Of a DNA stretch of 64,000 bases, positions 1 through 10,819 are shown piece by piece (position 1 is the first letter of the stretch; each line of letters opens with the position of its first letter). The notes under the pieces were generated by a model, which worked only from the letters and a program-made list of their open reading frames with translations, made no database searches and was not told the origin of the DNA. The DNA comes from Pseudomonas lutea (GTDB lineage: Bacteria > Pseudomonadota > Gammaproteobacteria > Pseudomonadales > Pseudomonadaceae), in assembly GCF_000759445.1 (NCBI RefSeq), contig NZ_JRMB01000002.1, forward strand, positions 1,240,001 to 1,304,000. Direction: 5' to 3'. The translations under genes and the position numbers were made by a program.

Positions 1-209
1 GCAATCTGCGTATCCGTAAAGACATGCCCCAGATCCTCGAAAGCCTCGGCATCACGCCGGATAAAGAGATCATTACGCACTGCCAGACCCACCACCGCTC
101 CGGTTTCACCTATCTGGTGGCCAAGGCACTGGGCTACCCGAGAGTGAAAGGCTATGCCGGGTCGTGGGGCGAATGGGGCAATCACCCGGACACCCCGGTC
201 GAAAAATGA
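1..209 (+). CDS. rhdA: Rhodanese (thiosulfate sulfurtransferase), C-terminal part
   Basis: The 5' end of this gene lies outside the window; the reading frame is open from the first bases to the TGA at 207-209. The visible 3' part carries the rhodanese active-site loop CQTHHRSG, whose cysteine accepts the sulfane sulfur from thiosulfate to form the persulfide intermediate. The following [15 protein letters not shown] segment is typical of the C-terminal catalytic half of tandem-domain rhodaneses. The next gene is phosphatidylserine decarboxylase, the same neighbour as for rhdA in P. aeruginosa (PA4956-PA4957, recalled). The gene symbol rests on that synteny plus the motif. The N-terminal half cannot be seen. 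Confidence 0.85.
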   Translation, partial: NLRIRKDMPQILESLGITPDKEIITHCQTHHRSGFTYLVAKALGYPRVKGYAGSWGEWGNHPDTPVEK

Positions 210-265
210 ATCGACGCCCAATGGGCGCAATGTGCATTTCCCTTTCCAAACGTTTAGGAATCTTG

Positions 266-1129
266 ATGAAACAGCGTCTGTTTATTCTTTTCCAGTATTT
301 GCTTCCCCACCATCTGCTGTCGCGTCTGGCGGGCTGTGTTGCCGAATGCCGGGTGCGCTGGTTCAAGAATGCATTTACCCAATGGTTTGTACGCCGCTAT
401 CAGGTTGACATGTCCCAGGCTCAGGTCGAGGACATCACCGCGTATCAGCACTTCAATGACTTCTTCACCCGCTCACTCAAGCCAGGCGCTCGCCCGCTGG
501 ACGAAACGCCGGGCGCGATCCTCTGCCCCGCCGACGGCGCAGTCAGTCAATTGGGTCCGATTGAACATGGCCGGATTTTCCAGGCCAAGGGTCACAGCTA
601 CAGCGCACTGGAACTGCTTGGCGGTGATGCGCGTCTGTCTGCGCCGTTCATGGGTGGCGAATTCGCGACCGTTTACCTGTCACCCAAGGATTACCATCGC
701 GTTCACATGCCGCTCGCCGGCACCCTGCGCGAAATGGTTTATGTGCCTGGCCGGCTGTTCTCGGTCAACCAGACCACTGCGGAAAACGTGCCTGAGCTCT
801 TCGCCCGCAACGAACGGGTGGTCTGCCTGTTCGACACTGAGCGCGGTCCGATGGCGGTGGTACTGGTCGGCGCGATGATCGTTGCATCGATCGAAACCGT
901 CTGGGCGGGCCTGGTTACGCCGCCCAAGCGTGAGCTAAAAACGTTCCGCTACGACGAGGCCGCGCGTGCTCCTATCCATCTCGAGAAGGGTGCGGAGCTG
1001 GGCCGCTTCAAACTGGGCTCTACCGCCATCGTGTTGTTTGGCCCGAACCAGGTGAAATGGTCCGAACTGCTGGCGGCCGGTTCGCCTGTTCGAATGGGCG
1101 AAGGGCTCGCTTTGCCTGTGCAGGCCTGA
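266..1129 (+). CDS. psd: Phosphatidylserine decarboxylase proenzyme
   Basis: Inner-membrane enzyme that decarboxylates phosphatidylserine to phosphatidylethanolamine. It is a 287-residue protein made as a proenzyme. The LGST motif near residues 250-253 is the self-cleavage site: the serine becomes the pyruvoyl group of the alpha subunit and the rest is the beta subunit. Other family features are the FFTR and CPADGAVS segments in the first third and a hydrophobic N-terminus ([14 protein letters not shown]). I chose the ATG at 266 because AGGAA lies 6 bases upstream and MKQRLFI is the usual start of pseudomonad Psd. The frame is open further upstream, to 164, but there it overlaps the rhodanese gene. 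The two genes are probably co-transcribed (56-base gap). Confidence 0.96.
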   Translation: MKQRLFILFQYLLPHHLLSRLAGCVAECRVRWFKNAFTQWFVRRYQVDMSQAQVEDITAYQHFNDFFTRSLKPGARPLDETPGAILCPADGAVSQLGPIEHGRIFQAKGHSYSALELLGGDARLSAPFMGGEFATVYLSPKDYHRVHMPLAGTLREMVYVPGRLFSVNQTTAENVPELFARNERVVCLFDTERGPMAVVLVGAMIVASIETVWAGLVTPPKRELKTFRYDEAARAPIHLEKGAELGRFKLGSTAIVLFGPNQVKWSELLAAGSPVRMGEGLALPVQA

Positions 1130-1399
1130 TTCTTGCGTAGGTCTACGGACTGAAAGCACGATGCTGTTTTTCTGACGCGACGGTTGGCCTGCAGGGGTAA
1201 CCGTCAACGGCCCGCCGGGACGATTTTCTGTGCTCAGGGTCAGCGGCGGCTCGTGTCGGATGCTGCTAGAGTTCCATGTCAGTGCAGTAGGAAACTTCAC
1301 TTTCATTGGACGTAAACGTGCTCTTTTCGCCCGGTGAGGGTGGTTCGCCCCGGAGTTGGACGCCGCCGTTCAGGCCTGCTGTTGGAGTTTGCCCGTCAC

Positions 1400-3184
1400 A
1401 TGAGTAATTTAAGCCTCCCGCTGTTGTTGCGCGCCCCTGTGCCGACGCAGTCGAGCCTGTCGTTCTGTGACGCGACCCCAAAAGACATGAAGCGCTGGAT
1501 CGCGACATTGCCCAAGGCCAACCTCGGTGAGATGGCGCGTCAGCTTTACCAGGGTCTGGGCGAGCTGAATCAGTTGCTCACGCCCAGTGACAATCGCATG
1601 CAGCTTCTGGAATTGCTTCGTCCGGAGGTGTTCTTTGTGTGCAAGCACCTGGAGCGCCATTTTCTCAACCAGTCGGTGGTGCTCGAAGAGCGTCCGCGCA
1701 AAGTGGCCAACCTCTGCCAGGCGCTGCAAAACCATCTGGCCATCGGCTACAAGCAGATCATCGCGCGGGTGGCTCCCAAGCTCAGCAAGGATCGTGTCGG
1801 GCTGCTGACCACTGCGCTCCAGCGCGCGCTAAGCTGTCTGAACGGGCCGCTGATCCGCGCAAACCAGCTTTACTGTCCGGTGCAAGATGGCTTGTGGCTT
1901 GAACTGCACCAGATTTACCAAATTGCTCGTCAGCATCGGCTGCACAACGTGCCGGTGGCCGATAGCCTGGCCCTCAACACTCAGGCCATGAGCGTCGAGC
2001 ACACGTACCTCGTTGCCCTGATGATGGGCTGCTCCCGCTGCAACCAGATGCGCCAGCACAATATCGGCAAGCTGGCCGAAGCGCTTGATGCCTGGAGCGC
2101 GATGGTTACGCTGCAGCAACCTCTGGATGACAAGAGCTTGTACGCTGTGGCGCCCGGCACCGACATGGCGCCTCGTTATGCTGCCCTATACGACGATGAC
2201 CAACGGGCGAACCTGCTTGGCATCGACCCTCGCCCCCTTTCGGCAGCGCTGGAACGCTACATGGAACTGCCCCCGGCGGAACGCGGAAAGTCACCGCTGA
2301 AGGTTCCGCCAGGTTTGTCCATGGACGTGCTGCAGCACCTTGCTGCCGCCTGGGGCGATGTCTCCGAGCGCGCCTTTCAACGCACGCCAGGGCAAGGCAC
2401 GCTGACTGTTTGCGTGGGCATGAGCGCCCTGCATTACTACGTCGGCGGTCAGCAGTCTTTCAGCGACCTGTTGCGGATGTCGACATTGTCTAGAGCGGCC
2501 GAATTCAGCCTTCAGCCGCTCAAGCCGGGCCGTCATGATCCGTGGGCGGAGGCCGCAGATGCAGCCCGCCCGGGCACTGCGAACACCATGTTGCCGTTCG
2601 AGGAAATCGAATATAAGCGCGACGATGCCGAAGGCAACGCTGCTTCGGACGGGCAGAAAAGCTTTCCGACTTATGCTCTGCACATCGTCAATCACAGCCC
2701 TGGCGGCTATTGCCTCGCCTGGCCGAAAGAAGTGCCTGACCAGTTGCAGGCAGGCGAGATGATCGGTATCCAGGATCACGGCCACGGCTGGAGTATTGCG
2801 GTCGTGCGCTGGGTACGGCAGGTGCGGGGCGGCGGCATGCAGATGGGGGTCGAGCTCATCGCCCCGTTTGCCCAGGCGTGCGGCATGCAGTTGACGCGTG
2901 CCGAGCAGAGCAGCCAGTTCCTGCGCGCTTTGCTGCTGCCAGAGGTTCGCGCCATAGACGTGCCCGCGACGGTTATCGCACCGCGTGTACCATTCGAGGA
3001 TGGCTCCAGGGTGCTGATCAATACCAGCGGCGAAGAGCGGCGCGCCAGCCTGAGCAACCGCCGTGCGACGACGGGCAGCTATAACCAGTTCGAGTATCAG
3101 ATCATCGAGGGGCCGAAGAAGACCACGCCTTCAAACGATGGCGGCCCGGAGCAGGAATTTGATTCACTGTGGACCGTGCTTTGA
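1400..3184 (+). CDS. PilZ-domain-like protein (PA4958-type)
   Basis: A 594-residue predicted cytosolic protein. Its long helical N-terminal region has no motif I can assign. From about residue 425 there is a PilZ-like beta-barrel segment with the N-x-S-x-x-G pattern (VNHSPGGYCL), a match to the D/NxSxxG loop of c-di-GMP receptors. I cannot find the partner RxxxR motif just before it; only a YKRDD stretch is there, so c-di-GMP binding is doubtful. Start chosen at ATG 1400 (MSNLSLPLL), with GGAG about 12 bases upstream; the frame is open back to 1334. It sits between psd and serB. In P. aeruginosa, as I recall, fimX follows this gene; here serB follows directly on the other strand. Function unknown. 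Confidence 0.75.
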   Translation: MSNLSLPLLLRAPVPTQSSLSFCDATPKDMKRWIATLPKANLGEMARQLYQGLGELNQLLTPSDNRMQLLELLRPEVFFVCKHLERHFLNQSVVLEERPRKVANLCQALQNHLAIGYKQIIARVAPKLSKDRVGLLTTALQRALSCLNGPLIRANQLYCPVQDGLWLELHQIYQIARQHRLHNVPVADSLALNTQAMSVEHTYLVALMMGCSRCNQMRQHNIGKLAEALDAWSAMVTLQQPLDDKSLYAVAPGTDMAPRYAALYDDDQRANLLGIDPRPLSAALERYMELPPAERGKSPLKVPPGLSMDVLQHLAAAWGDVSERAFQRTPGQGTLTVCVGMSALHYYVGGQQSFSDLLRMSTLSRAAEFSLQPLKPGRHDPWAEAADAARPGTANTMLPFEEIEYKRDDAEGNAASDGQKSFPTYALHIVNHSPGGYCLAWPKEVPDQLQAGEMIGIQDHGHGWSIAVVRWVRQVRGGGMQMGVELIAPFAQACGMQLTRAEQSSQFLRALLLPEVRAIDVPATVIAPRVPFEDGSRVLINTSGEERRASLSNRRATTGSYNQFEYQIIEGPKKTTPSNDGGPEQEFDSLWTVL

Positions 3185-3229
3185 GCCAGTGAGGCATCCC
3201 TCTGAATGCCTCGACGACGTCGGTGCCGT

Positions 3230-4447
3230 TTAAAAGCCCCGCCCTTCCCGATCACGAACCCCCAGCAAATACAGCACGCCGTCCAGTCCCAGGGTCGAGA
3301 TGGCTTGCTTTGCCGACTGCTTGACCAGCGGCTTGGCGCGGAACGCAACGCCGAGACCGGCGATGGCAAGCATTGGCAAGTCGTTTGCGCCGTCGCCAAC
3401 TGCAATGGTCTGCTCCAGACTCAGGCCTTCCTTGCTCGCCAACTCCCGTAACAGGTCGGCCTTGCGCTGAGCGTCCACGATAGGCTCGATGGCATTGCCC
3501 GTACACTTGCCATCGACCACTTCCAGTTCGTTGGCGAAAATGTAGTCAATGCCCAACCGGGCCTGCAATTGGCGGGCGAAGTAGGTGAAGCCGCCCGACA
3601 GAATCGCGGTTTTATAGCCCAGCCGCTTGAGTTCGGCGAACAGGGTTTCGGCGCCTTCAGTCAAGCGCAACGAAGCGCCGATTTCATCGAGCACCTTGAC
3701 GTCCAGTCCTTTGAGCAGCGCCAGCCGCTCTTTGAAACTGGCCCGAAAATCGAGCTCGCCGCGCATCGCGCGCTCAGTGATCTCCGAAACACGCTCGCCG
3801 ACGCCATGGGCCTTGGCCAACTCGTCGATGACCTCGGCCTCGATCAGGGTTGAGTCCATATCGAACACTGCAAGGCGGCGATTGCGGCGGTACAGGGAAT
3901 CCTGCTGGAACGCGATGTCGACGTTCAGCGCTTGTGCAACCTGCAGGAACTCGGCTTGCATCTGCTGGGCATCCGCCGGTTCACCGCGTACGGAGAACTC
4001 GACGCAGGCCTTGCCTTTCGCGCTTGGCGCGTCCAGCGGCACGCGCGCAGAAAGCCGGTCGATTCGATCGATATTCAAACCGTACTTGGCGGTGATCGCG
4101 CTGACGGTCTGCAATTGCTCGGCGGTGACCTTGCGCGTCAGCAGCGTCACGATGTGCCGCGCCTTGCCTTGCCCGTCGACCCAATGCTGGTAGTCGGCTT
4201 CGCTGACGCGGCTGAAACGCACTTGCTGGCCCAGTTCGTCAGCAGCCGCTTGAAGGCTCTGAAGCACGGACGCGCCTGATTCGGTATCAGGCAGTTCGAT
4301 CAAGAGGCCGAAGGACAGCACGTCATGAATCACCGCCTGACCGATGTCGAGAATGTTCACGCCGCCTTCGGCCAGCACACCGGTGATGGCTGCAGTGAGG
4401 CCGGGACGGTCTGCACCGGTGATGTTTATCAGGACGATTTCGCGCAA
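3230..4447 (-). CDS. serB: Phosphoserine phosphatase
   Basis: Catalyses the last step of serine biosynthesis, O-phosphoserine to serine plus phosphate. The 405-residue protein has two ACT-like regulatory segments (about residues 1-90 and 95-180), as in Pseudomonas and mycobacterial SerB, followed by a HAD phosphatase domain. Motif I is FDMDST at residues 195-200, with D196 the nucleophile and D198 the acid/base. Motif II is AILSGGF and motif III/IV is GDGANDLPML. The start is a TTG at 4447 giving MREIVLINITG, preceded by a G-rich GGGGGTG sequence. The AhpA/YtjB gene is divergent upstream, an arrangement also seen in E. coli (ytjB-serB). Confidence 0.96.
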   Translation of the reverse strand: MREIVLINITGADRPGLTAAITGVLAEGGVNILDIGQAVIHDVLSFGLLIELPDTESGASVLQSLQAAADELGQQVRFSRVSEADYQHWVDGQGKARHIVTLLTRKVTAEQLQTVSAITAKYGLNIDRIDRLSARVPLDAPSAKGKACVEFSVRGEPADAQQMQAEFLQVAQALNVDIAFQQDSLYRRNRRLAVFDMDSTLIEAEVIDELAKAHGVGERVSEITERAMRGELDFRASFKERLALLKGLDVKVLDEIGASLRLTEGAETLFAELKRLGYKTAILSGGFTYFARQLQARLGIDYIFANELEVVDGKCTGNAIEPIVDAQRKADLLRELASKEGLSLEQTIAVGDGANDLPMLAIAGLGVAFRAKPLVKQSAKQAISTLGLDGVLYLLGVRDREGRGF

Positions 4448-4517
4448 GTCGCACCCCCGCAGTTGAAAAAAACCGCATTCTACGCACTTTCAGTGACCGC
4501 CGGGCACAGCCAGCGCT

Positions 4518-4545
4518 TTGCCGCTACAGGGTCGCTCGCTATACT
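4518..4545 (+). promoter_or_regulatory. Probable sigma-70 promoter for the AhpA/YtjB gene
   Basis: TTGCCG at 4518-4523 and TATACT at 4540-4545 are separated by 16 bases. They lie 32 bases upstream of the GTG start at 4578, which implies a leader of about 25 nt. They fall in the 130-base gap between the divergent serB and this gene. Prediction from sequence only. Confidence 0.5.
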
Positions 4546-4577
4546 GCGCCCCAACTTCACCAAGAGAGCCGTGCTCA

Positions 4578-6107
4578 GTGAACCGGCCCACGCCAGTAAA
4601 AACCGATAATTTCTTCTTGCTGATCTTCCGGGCATTGCGTCATCGACGTGTACCGATTGCTTTGCGCATCGCCAGCCATAACGTGATCCTCGTCGCGTTG
4701 GCTCTGGTGATCTACGCCTGCGTCATGGGTTTGCAGTTCAAGCAAGCCATGCACGAACAGGCCGACGCATTGGGGCAAGCCCTGACCACACAGACCGCCA
4801 CGTCCGCGACCGAGCTGCTGGTGTCCAATGACATCCTCAGCCTGAACGTGCTCCTGGGCAATCTGGTGAAAAATCCGCTGGTGGCCCATGCGGCGATCTA
4901 TAGCCCCGACAACCGCATCCTTGCCGAAGCCGGCCAGCGCCCGAAAAACGGTTTGCTGGGCGAAGCGGAGGGGCTCTACGAAATCAAGATCACCTTCCAG
5001 GACGTGGTCGCCGGGACGCTGCGCATCAGCCTGGACATGGGGCAATTCCAACAGCCACTGACCATCAGCCTGCAGAGCATGGCCATTCTGGCCGGTATCC
5101 TGCTGGCACTGGCGCTGGCCTTGAGCCTTCGTCTGGGACGGCACATTTCCACGCCCATGCTGCAACTGCGCATGTGGTTGCGCTACATCGACCCCTATAC
5201 GCCGGCCACAGAGCGTCAGGACGAAATCGGGGACCTGGCTCGCCAGCTGAAGACCTCGTATGCGCCGCCCGAGCCAGAGCCGGTGCCTGTTCCCGAGCCT
5301 GTACAGGTCGAGGATGAAGAGGACGCCTCCCCCGAGTTCGATAGCAGTGATCTTTCCGACCCTGACTTCGACGACGCGCCCAAGCCACGTGCCACGGTGA
5401 TTCCGGCGCGCCGCATCGTCGCCGAGGAAGATGAAGACGACGAAGAAGACCCGTTCGCGGACCTTCGCGATCACTCCCCCGTTGCGCCGAAACCTGCGCC
5501 ACGGCCGATTTTGCCTGTCGTCCCCTCGCAGCCTCAGTACAGCGCCGTACTGGCGGTGCAACTGGGTTCTCAGGAGCAGCTTCGCCGGCTCCCACGCACG
5601 CGTCTGACCGAACTGCTAGAGCGCTACCGCGACTGTATCGATCAAGCCGCTTCGCTGTACGACAGCGAACTGCACACATTGAACGACGGCAGCTCGCTGA
5701 TGGTTTTCAGCACGCAGGACAGCGGGGACGATTACCTGACCAACGCAATCTGCTGCGGCGAGTTGCTGCGTGCGTTGAGCCATGCGTTGCAGATCGAAGT
5801 CGCCGACAGCGGGATCACCCTTCAGCTTCAGCTGGGCCTGACGTTGGGCGAGGGTCTTCACGGGATGAATCAAATCGATCTGCTGCTGACCGAAACCGCC
5901 CAGGACGCGCTGGCCCTTTCTCAGCACAGCCGCAATTTGCTGCTGGTGGAACGCAAGATCAGCGAAGACCCGACCATTCGCCAGCGTGCGCGCATACGCC
6001 CGATCGCCAGCCCGGAGGGTGCAAGCTGCGTGGAGCGTTTGATGGAGCCCTATCCATCGATGCTCGAACGCCAACTGGCGCGTATGCACGAAGCCCGCAA
6101 GGTCTGA
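4578..6107 (+). CDS. AhpA/YtjB family inner-membrane protein
   Basis: A 509-residue two-pass membrane protein. A transmembrane segment at about residues 28-50 (NVILVALALVIYACVMG) leads to a periplasmic sensor-like domain of roughly 110 residues. A second helix follows (MAILAGILLALALALSL), then a HAMP-like segment and an acidic, proline-rich linker (PEPEPVPVPEP, then runs of E and D). The C-terminal third resembles a degenerate nucleotide-cyclase-type domain but lacks obvious catalytic motifs. GTG at 4578 (MNRPTPVKTD) was chosen because this N-terminus is typical of pseudomonad homologues and a purine-rich AAGAGAG lies upstream. It is divergent from serB, like ytjB in E. coli. The molecular function is not established. 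Confidence 0.85.
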   Translation: MNRPTPVKTDNFFLLIFRALRHRRVPIALRIASHNVILVALALVIYACVMGLQFKQAMHEQADALGQALTTQTATSATELLVSNDILSLNVLLGNLVKNPLVAHAAIYSPDNRILAEAGQRPKNGLLGEAEGLYEIKITFQDVVAGTLRISLDMGQFQQPLTISLQSMAILAGILLALALALSLRLGRHISTPMLQLRMWLRYIDPYTPATERQDEIGDLARQLKTSYAPPEPEPVPVPEPVQVEDEEDASPEFDSSDLSDPDFDDAPKPRATVIPARRIVAEEDEDDEEDPFADLRDHSPVAPKPAPRPILPVVPSQPQYSAVLAVQLGSQEQLRRLPRTRLTELLERYRDCIDQAASLYDSELHTLNDGSSLMVFSTQDSGDDYLTNAICCGELLRALSHALQIEVADSGITLQLQLGLTLGEGLHGMNQIDLLLTETAQDALALSQHSRNLLLVERKISEDPTIRQRARIRPIASPEGASCVERLMEPYPSMLERQLARMHEARKV

Positions 6108-6118
6108 CGGTTATCGCA

Positions 6119-6154
6119 GCAAAAAAAAAGCCCGCATCGCTGCGGGCTTTTTTG
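6119..6154. terminator. Bidirectional Rho-independent terminator
   Basis: Stem AGCCCGCA / TGCGGGCT (6129-6136 and 6141-6148) with loop TCGC. It is flanked by a run of A on the left and a run of T on the right, so it can serve both the plus-strand AhpA/YtjB gene and the minus-strand lipoprotein gene that converge here. Confidence 0.93.
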
Positions 6155-6166
6155 TGGCCGCGAATC

Positions 6167-6877
6167 CTAGAAGCGAAACACTTCCAGGTCGGTCCGGATC
6201 GGTGACGCCATCGGGATCTTGGGCTTGTCCTGATCGGTACGGGTCTTGGCTGGCGTAGCTGCTCGCTTGGGCTCGTCCGCCACCAGCGGCTGACTGGCGA
6301 TAGGTTTGACCGCGACGCTCAGCTTGTCTGCCAGGCGTTGCAGCAAGACCCCTTGAGCCTTGACCTGCGCAGCGGAAGAGCCAGCGTGCGGTTCTTCCAG
6401 GTGGATGATCTTGCTGTCGCGAACGTTGCCGCGGCGGTCGAGCAAACGCCACTGGGCATCAAGTACCGCGGGTTGTTTGACACCCGAATCCAGTCGGGTG
6501 ATCGACAGCACCACTTGCACATCCGGCGTGAAGTTGGCCGCTGCAGGCGCCATGACTACCCGTTGGCTGTCGAGCTTCCAGGCCAGCTGGCGCAGAAGCA
6601 GTTGGTCAATATCAGAGGACAGGCTACCCGCCCAGCGACCCTCGGTGGATGCTGTGAGACTGCCATCCGGTTGACGCTGAAGTAAGGTTTCGCGTTGTAG
6701 ATAGTCGGCGATTGCCACCGGGCCCAATACAACTGCGACCCCGCCATTTTGTTTCGGTTGCCCAGGTTCGCCGCTGTCGAGCTGATAGAGCGACGTGGGC
6801 TGATGAACGCTGCAACCGGCCAAACCCAAAACGCCGGCTAACAACAGAACACGGGGAACACGTAGAAAATTCATCAT
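6167..6877 (-). CDS. PqiC-like lipoprotein (ABC-transport auxiliary family)
   Basis: A 236-residue predicted outer-membrane lipoprotein. It begins with a short hydrophobic signal ending in the lipobox LAGC, followed by SVHQ. The block LGPVAIADYLQRETLL followed by W-A-G-S-L and LLRQLAWKL matches the ABC_trans_aux/PqiC family (E. coli YmbA). The last 45 residues are a charged, Pro/Ala-rich tail not usual in the family. The start is one of two adjacent ATGs (6877 or 6874); the frame is open upstream to 7045 but would put the signal peptide internally. Unlike E. coli pqiC it does not sit beside pqiA/pqiB genes. It lies downstream of parC with a 177-base gap, so co-transcription is uncertain. Confidence 0.8.
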   Translation of the reverse strand: MMNFLRVPRVLLLAGVLGLAGCSVHQPTSLYQLDSGEPGQPKQNGGVAVVLGPVAIADYLQRETLLQRQPDGSLTASTEGRWAGSLSSDIDQLLLRQLAWKLDSQRVVMAPAAANFTPDVQVVLSITRLDSGVKQPAVLDAQWRLLDRRGNVRDSKIIHLEEPHAGSSAAQVKAQGVLLQRLADKLSVAVKPIASQPLVADEPKRAATPAKTRTDQDKPKIPMASPIRTDLEVFRF

Positions 6878-7054
6878 CCCGTCCAAGTGAACGCCGTGTA
6901 ACGCGCTCACGCTGTTAAATGCTTTGAAGACATGAAGGCATTCCGCCACGGCGGCGCCAGATGACGTCATATCATCCGTGAATATGTGCGCTGACTCCAG
7001 CAATTCTGAGTCGCTCTCGTGACGAAACGAAGAGCGACTGCGCAACCAGCCGCT

Positions 7055-9841
<2,787 letters not shown>

Positions 9842-9845
<4 letters not shown>

Positions 9846-10819
9846 GGCTTGCCGCCCCAGCCACCTTCCGGCGCAGCAAAGCGCCACACGACAGGGCGTT
9901 TTTCACCATCGGCGCGGACACCGAAGTTGTTGTCAGTACCGATCCACGCGCCTTTGTCGTCGACGATCAACGCCTCGGTCAGGCCGTACTTCTGGTCATA
10001 TCGTCGATTGGGCTGCAGCGCCTCCCTGGCAAACGACCAGCAGGCTTCCAGCTGCCCCGTCGCCAGGGTGCGGCGACAGATCCGGTAAGCCGCGCGCTCC
10101 AGCGTGAACAGCTTGCCCTTGTGCAGCGATATATCGGAAAGGTCTTTGGAGACCCGCTTGCCGCTAACCTCCGGGGGCAAAAGGTCCTCGCCTGACTCCA
10201 CCCGCAGGATGCAGCTGGCGTCACAGGCCCAACCTTCCTTGCCAAGGTGCGCAGTCAGCAGCCCGCGCTTGTCCCGCTCGGCGGCGAGCCACAGTTGGTC
10301 ACCTGCCGGATTGATCGCGATTCCTTCGAAGATGGCGTTGAAATGCTGCAGCATGCCGGCCGCCTGCGCTTCTTCGACGATCTTTTTAGGAAGGTCCAGC
10401 CACACAGGCGCTCCCTTGACCGGCACTTTGAGCACCGTGGCATAGGCTTCGCTGACGATGTAGCGGTTACCCTCGGCATCGCAGCTCACGCCTTCGAAGT
10501 CCAGATCGCCGCCACGAATCAGCGCCGAGGCCTTGGCCATGCCGCGCAGGGTCGCAGACAGCCCGCTGTCTGGAATCGGCGGAATTTCGAGCGTTTGTGC
10601 CTTGGCTTTCCAGACCGTAGCCGAGGTATCAAGACTGTAGAGCAGGGTGTCGTCACGATCCGAGACGGTCCACAGCACGCCGTTGCATGACGCGAGGCCG
10701 GACAGATTGCCGCCGATCATGTCATCCACCGGATGCTCCGACAGCAGCTTGAGTTCGGGCAATGGCGCCGCGAAGACAGGCGTGGCGATCAATACCAACG
10801 CTGCAAGCCAGCCCCGCAT
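9842..10819 (-). CDS. Secreted phytase-like beta-propeller protein
   Basis: A 325-residue protein with a clear signal peptide (MRGWLAALVLIATPVFA followed by APLPE). The body looks like the esterase-like activity of phytase family (PF13449): LSGLASCNGVLWTVSDRDD, GGDLDFEGVSCD, HFNAIFEGIAINPAG and the end KYGLTEALIVDDKGAWIGTD. It probably acts in the periplasm; the substrate is unknown. The ATG at 10819 overlaps the parE stop codon by one base (TGATG), so it is translationally coupled to parE. No catalytic residues can be assigned with confidence. Confidence 0.8.

Noticed and set aside
3191..3212. Hairpin GAGGCAT/ATGCCTC between the PilZ-like gene and serB
   Set aside because: Only 7 bp with an 8-base loop and no T-tract; too weak to call a terminator, although its place between converging genes is suggestive.
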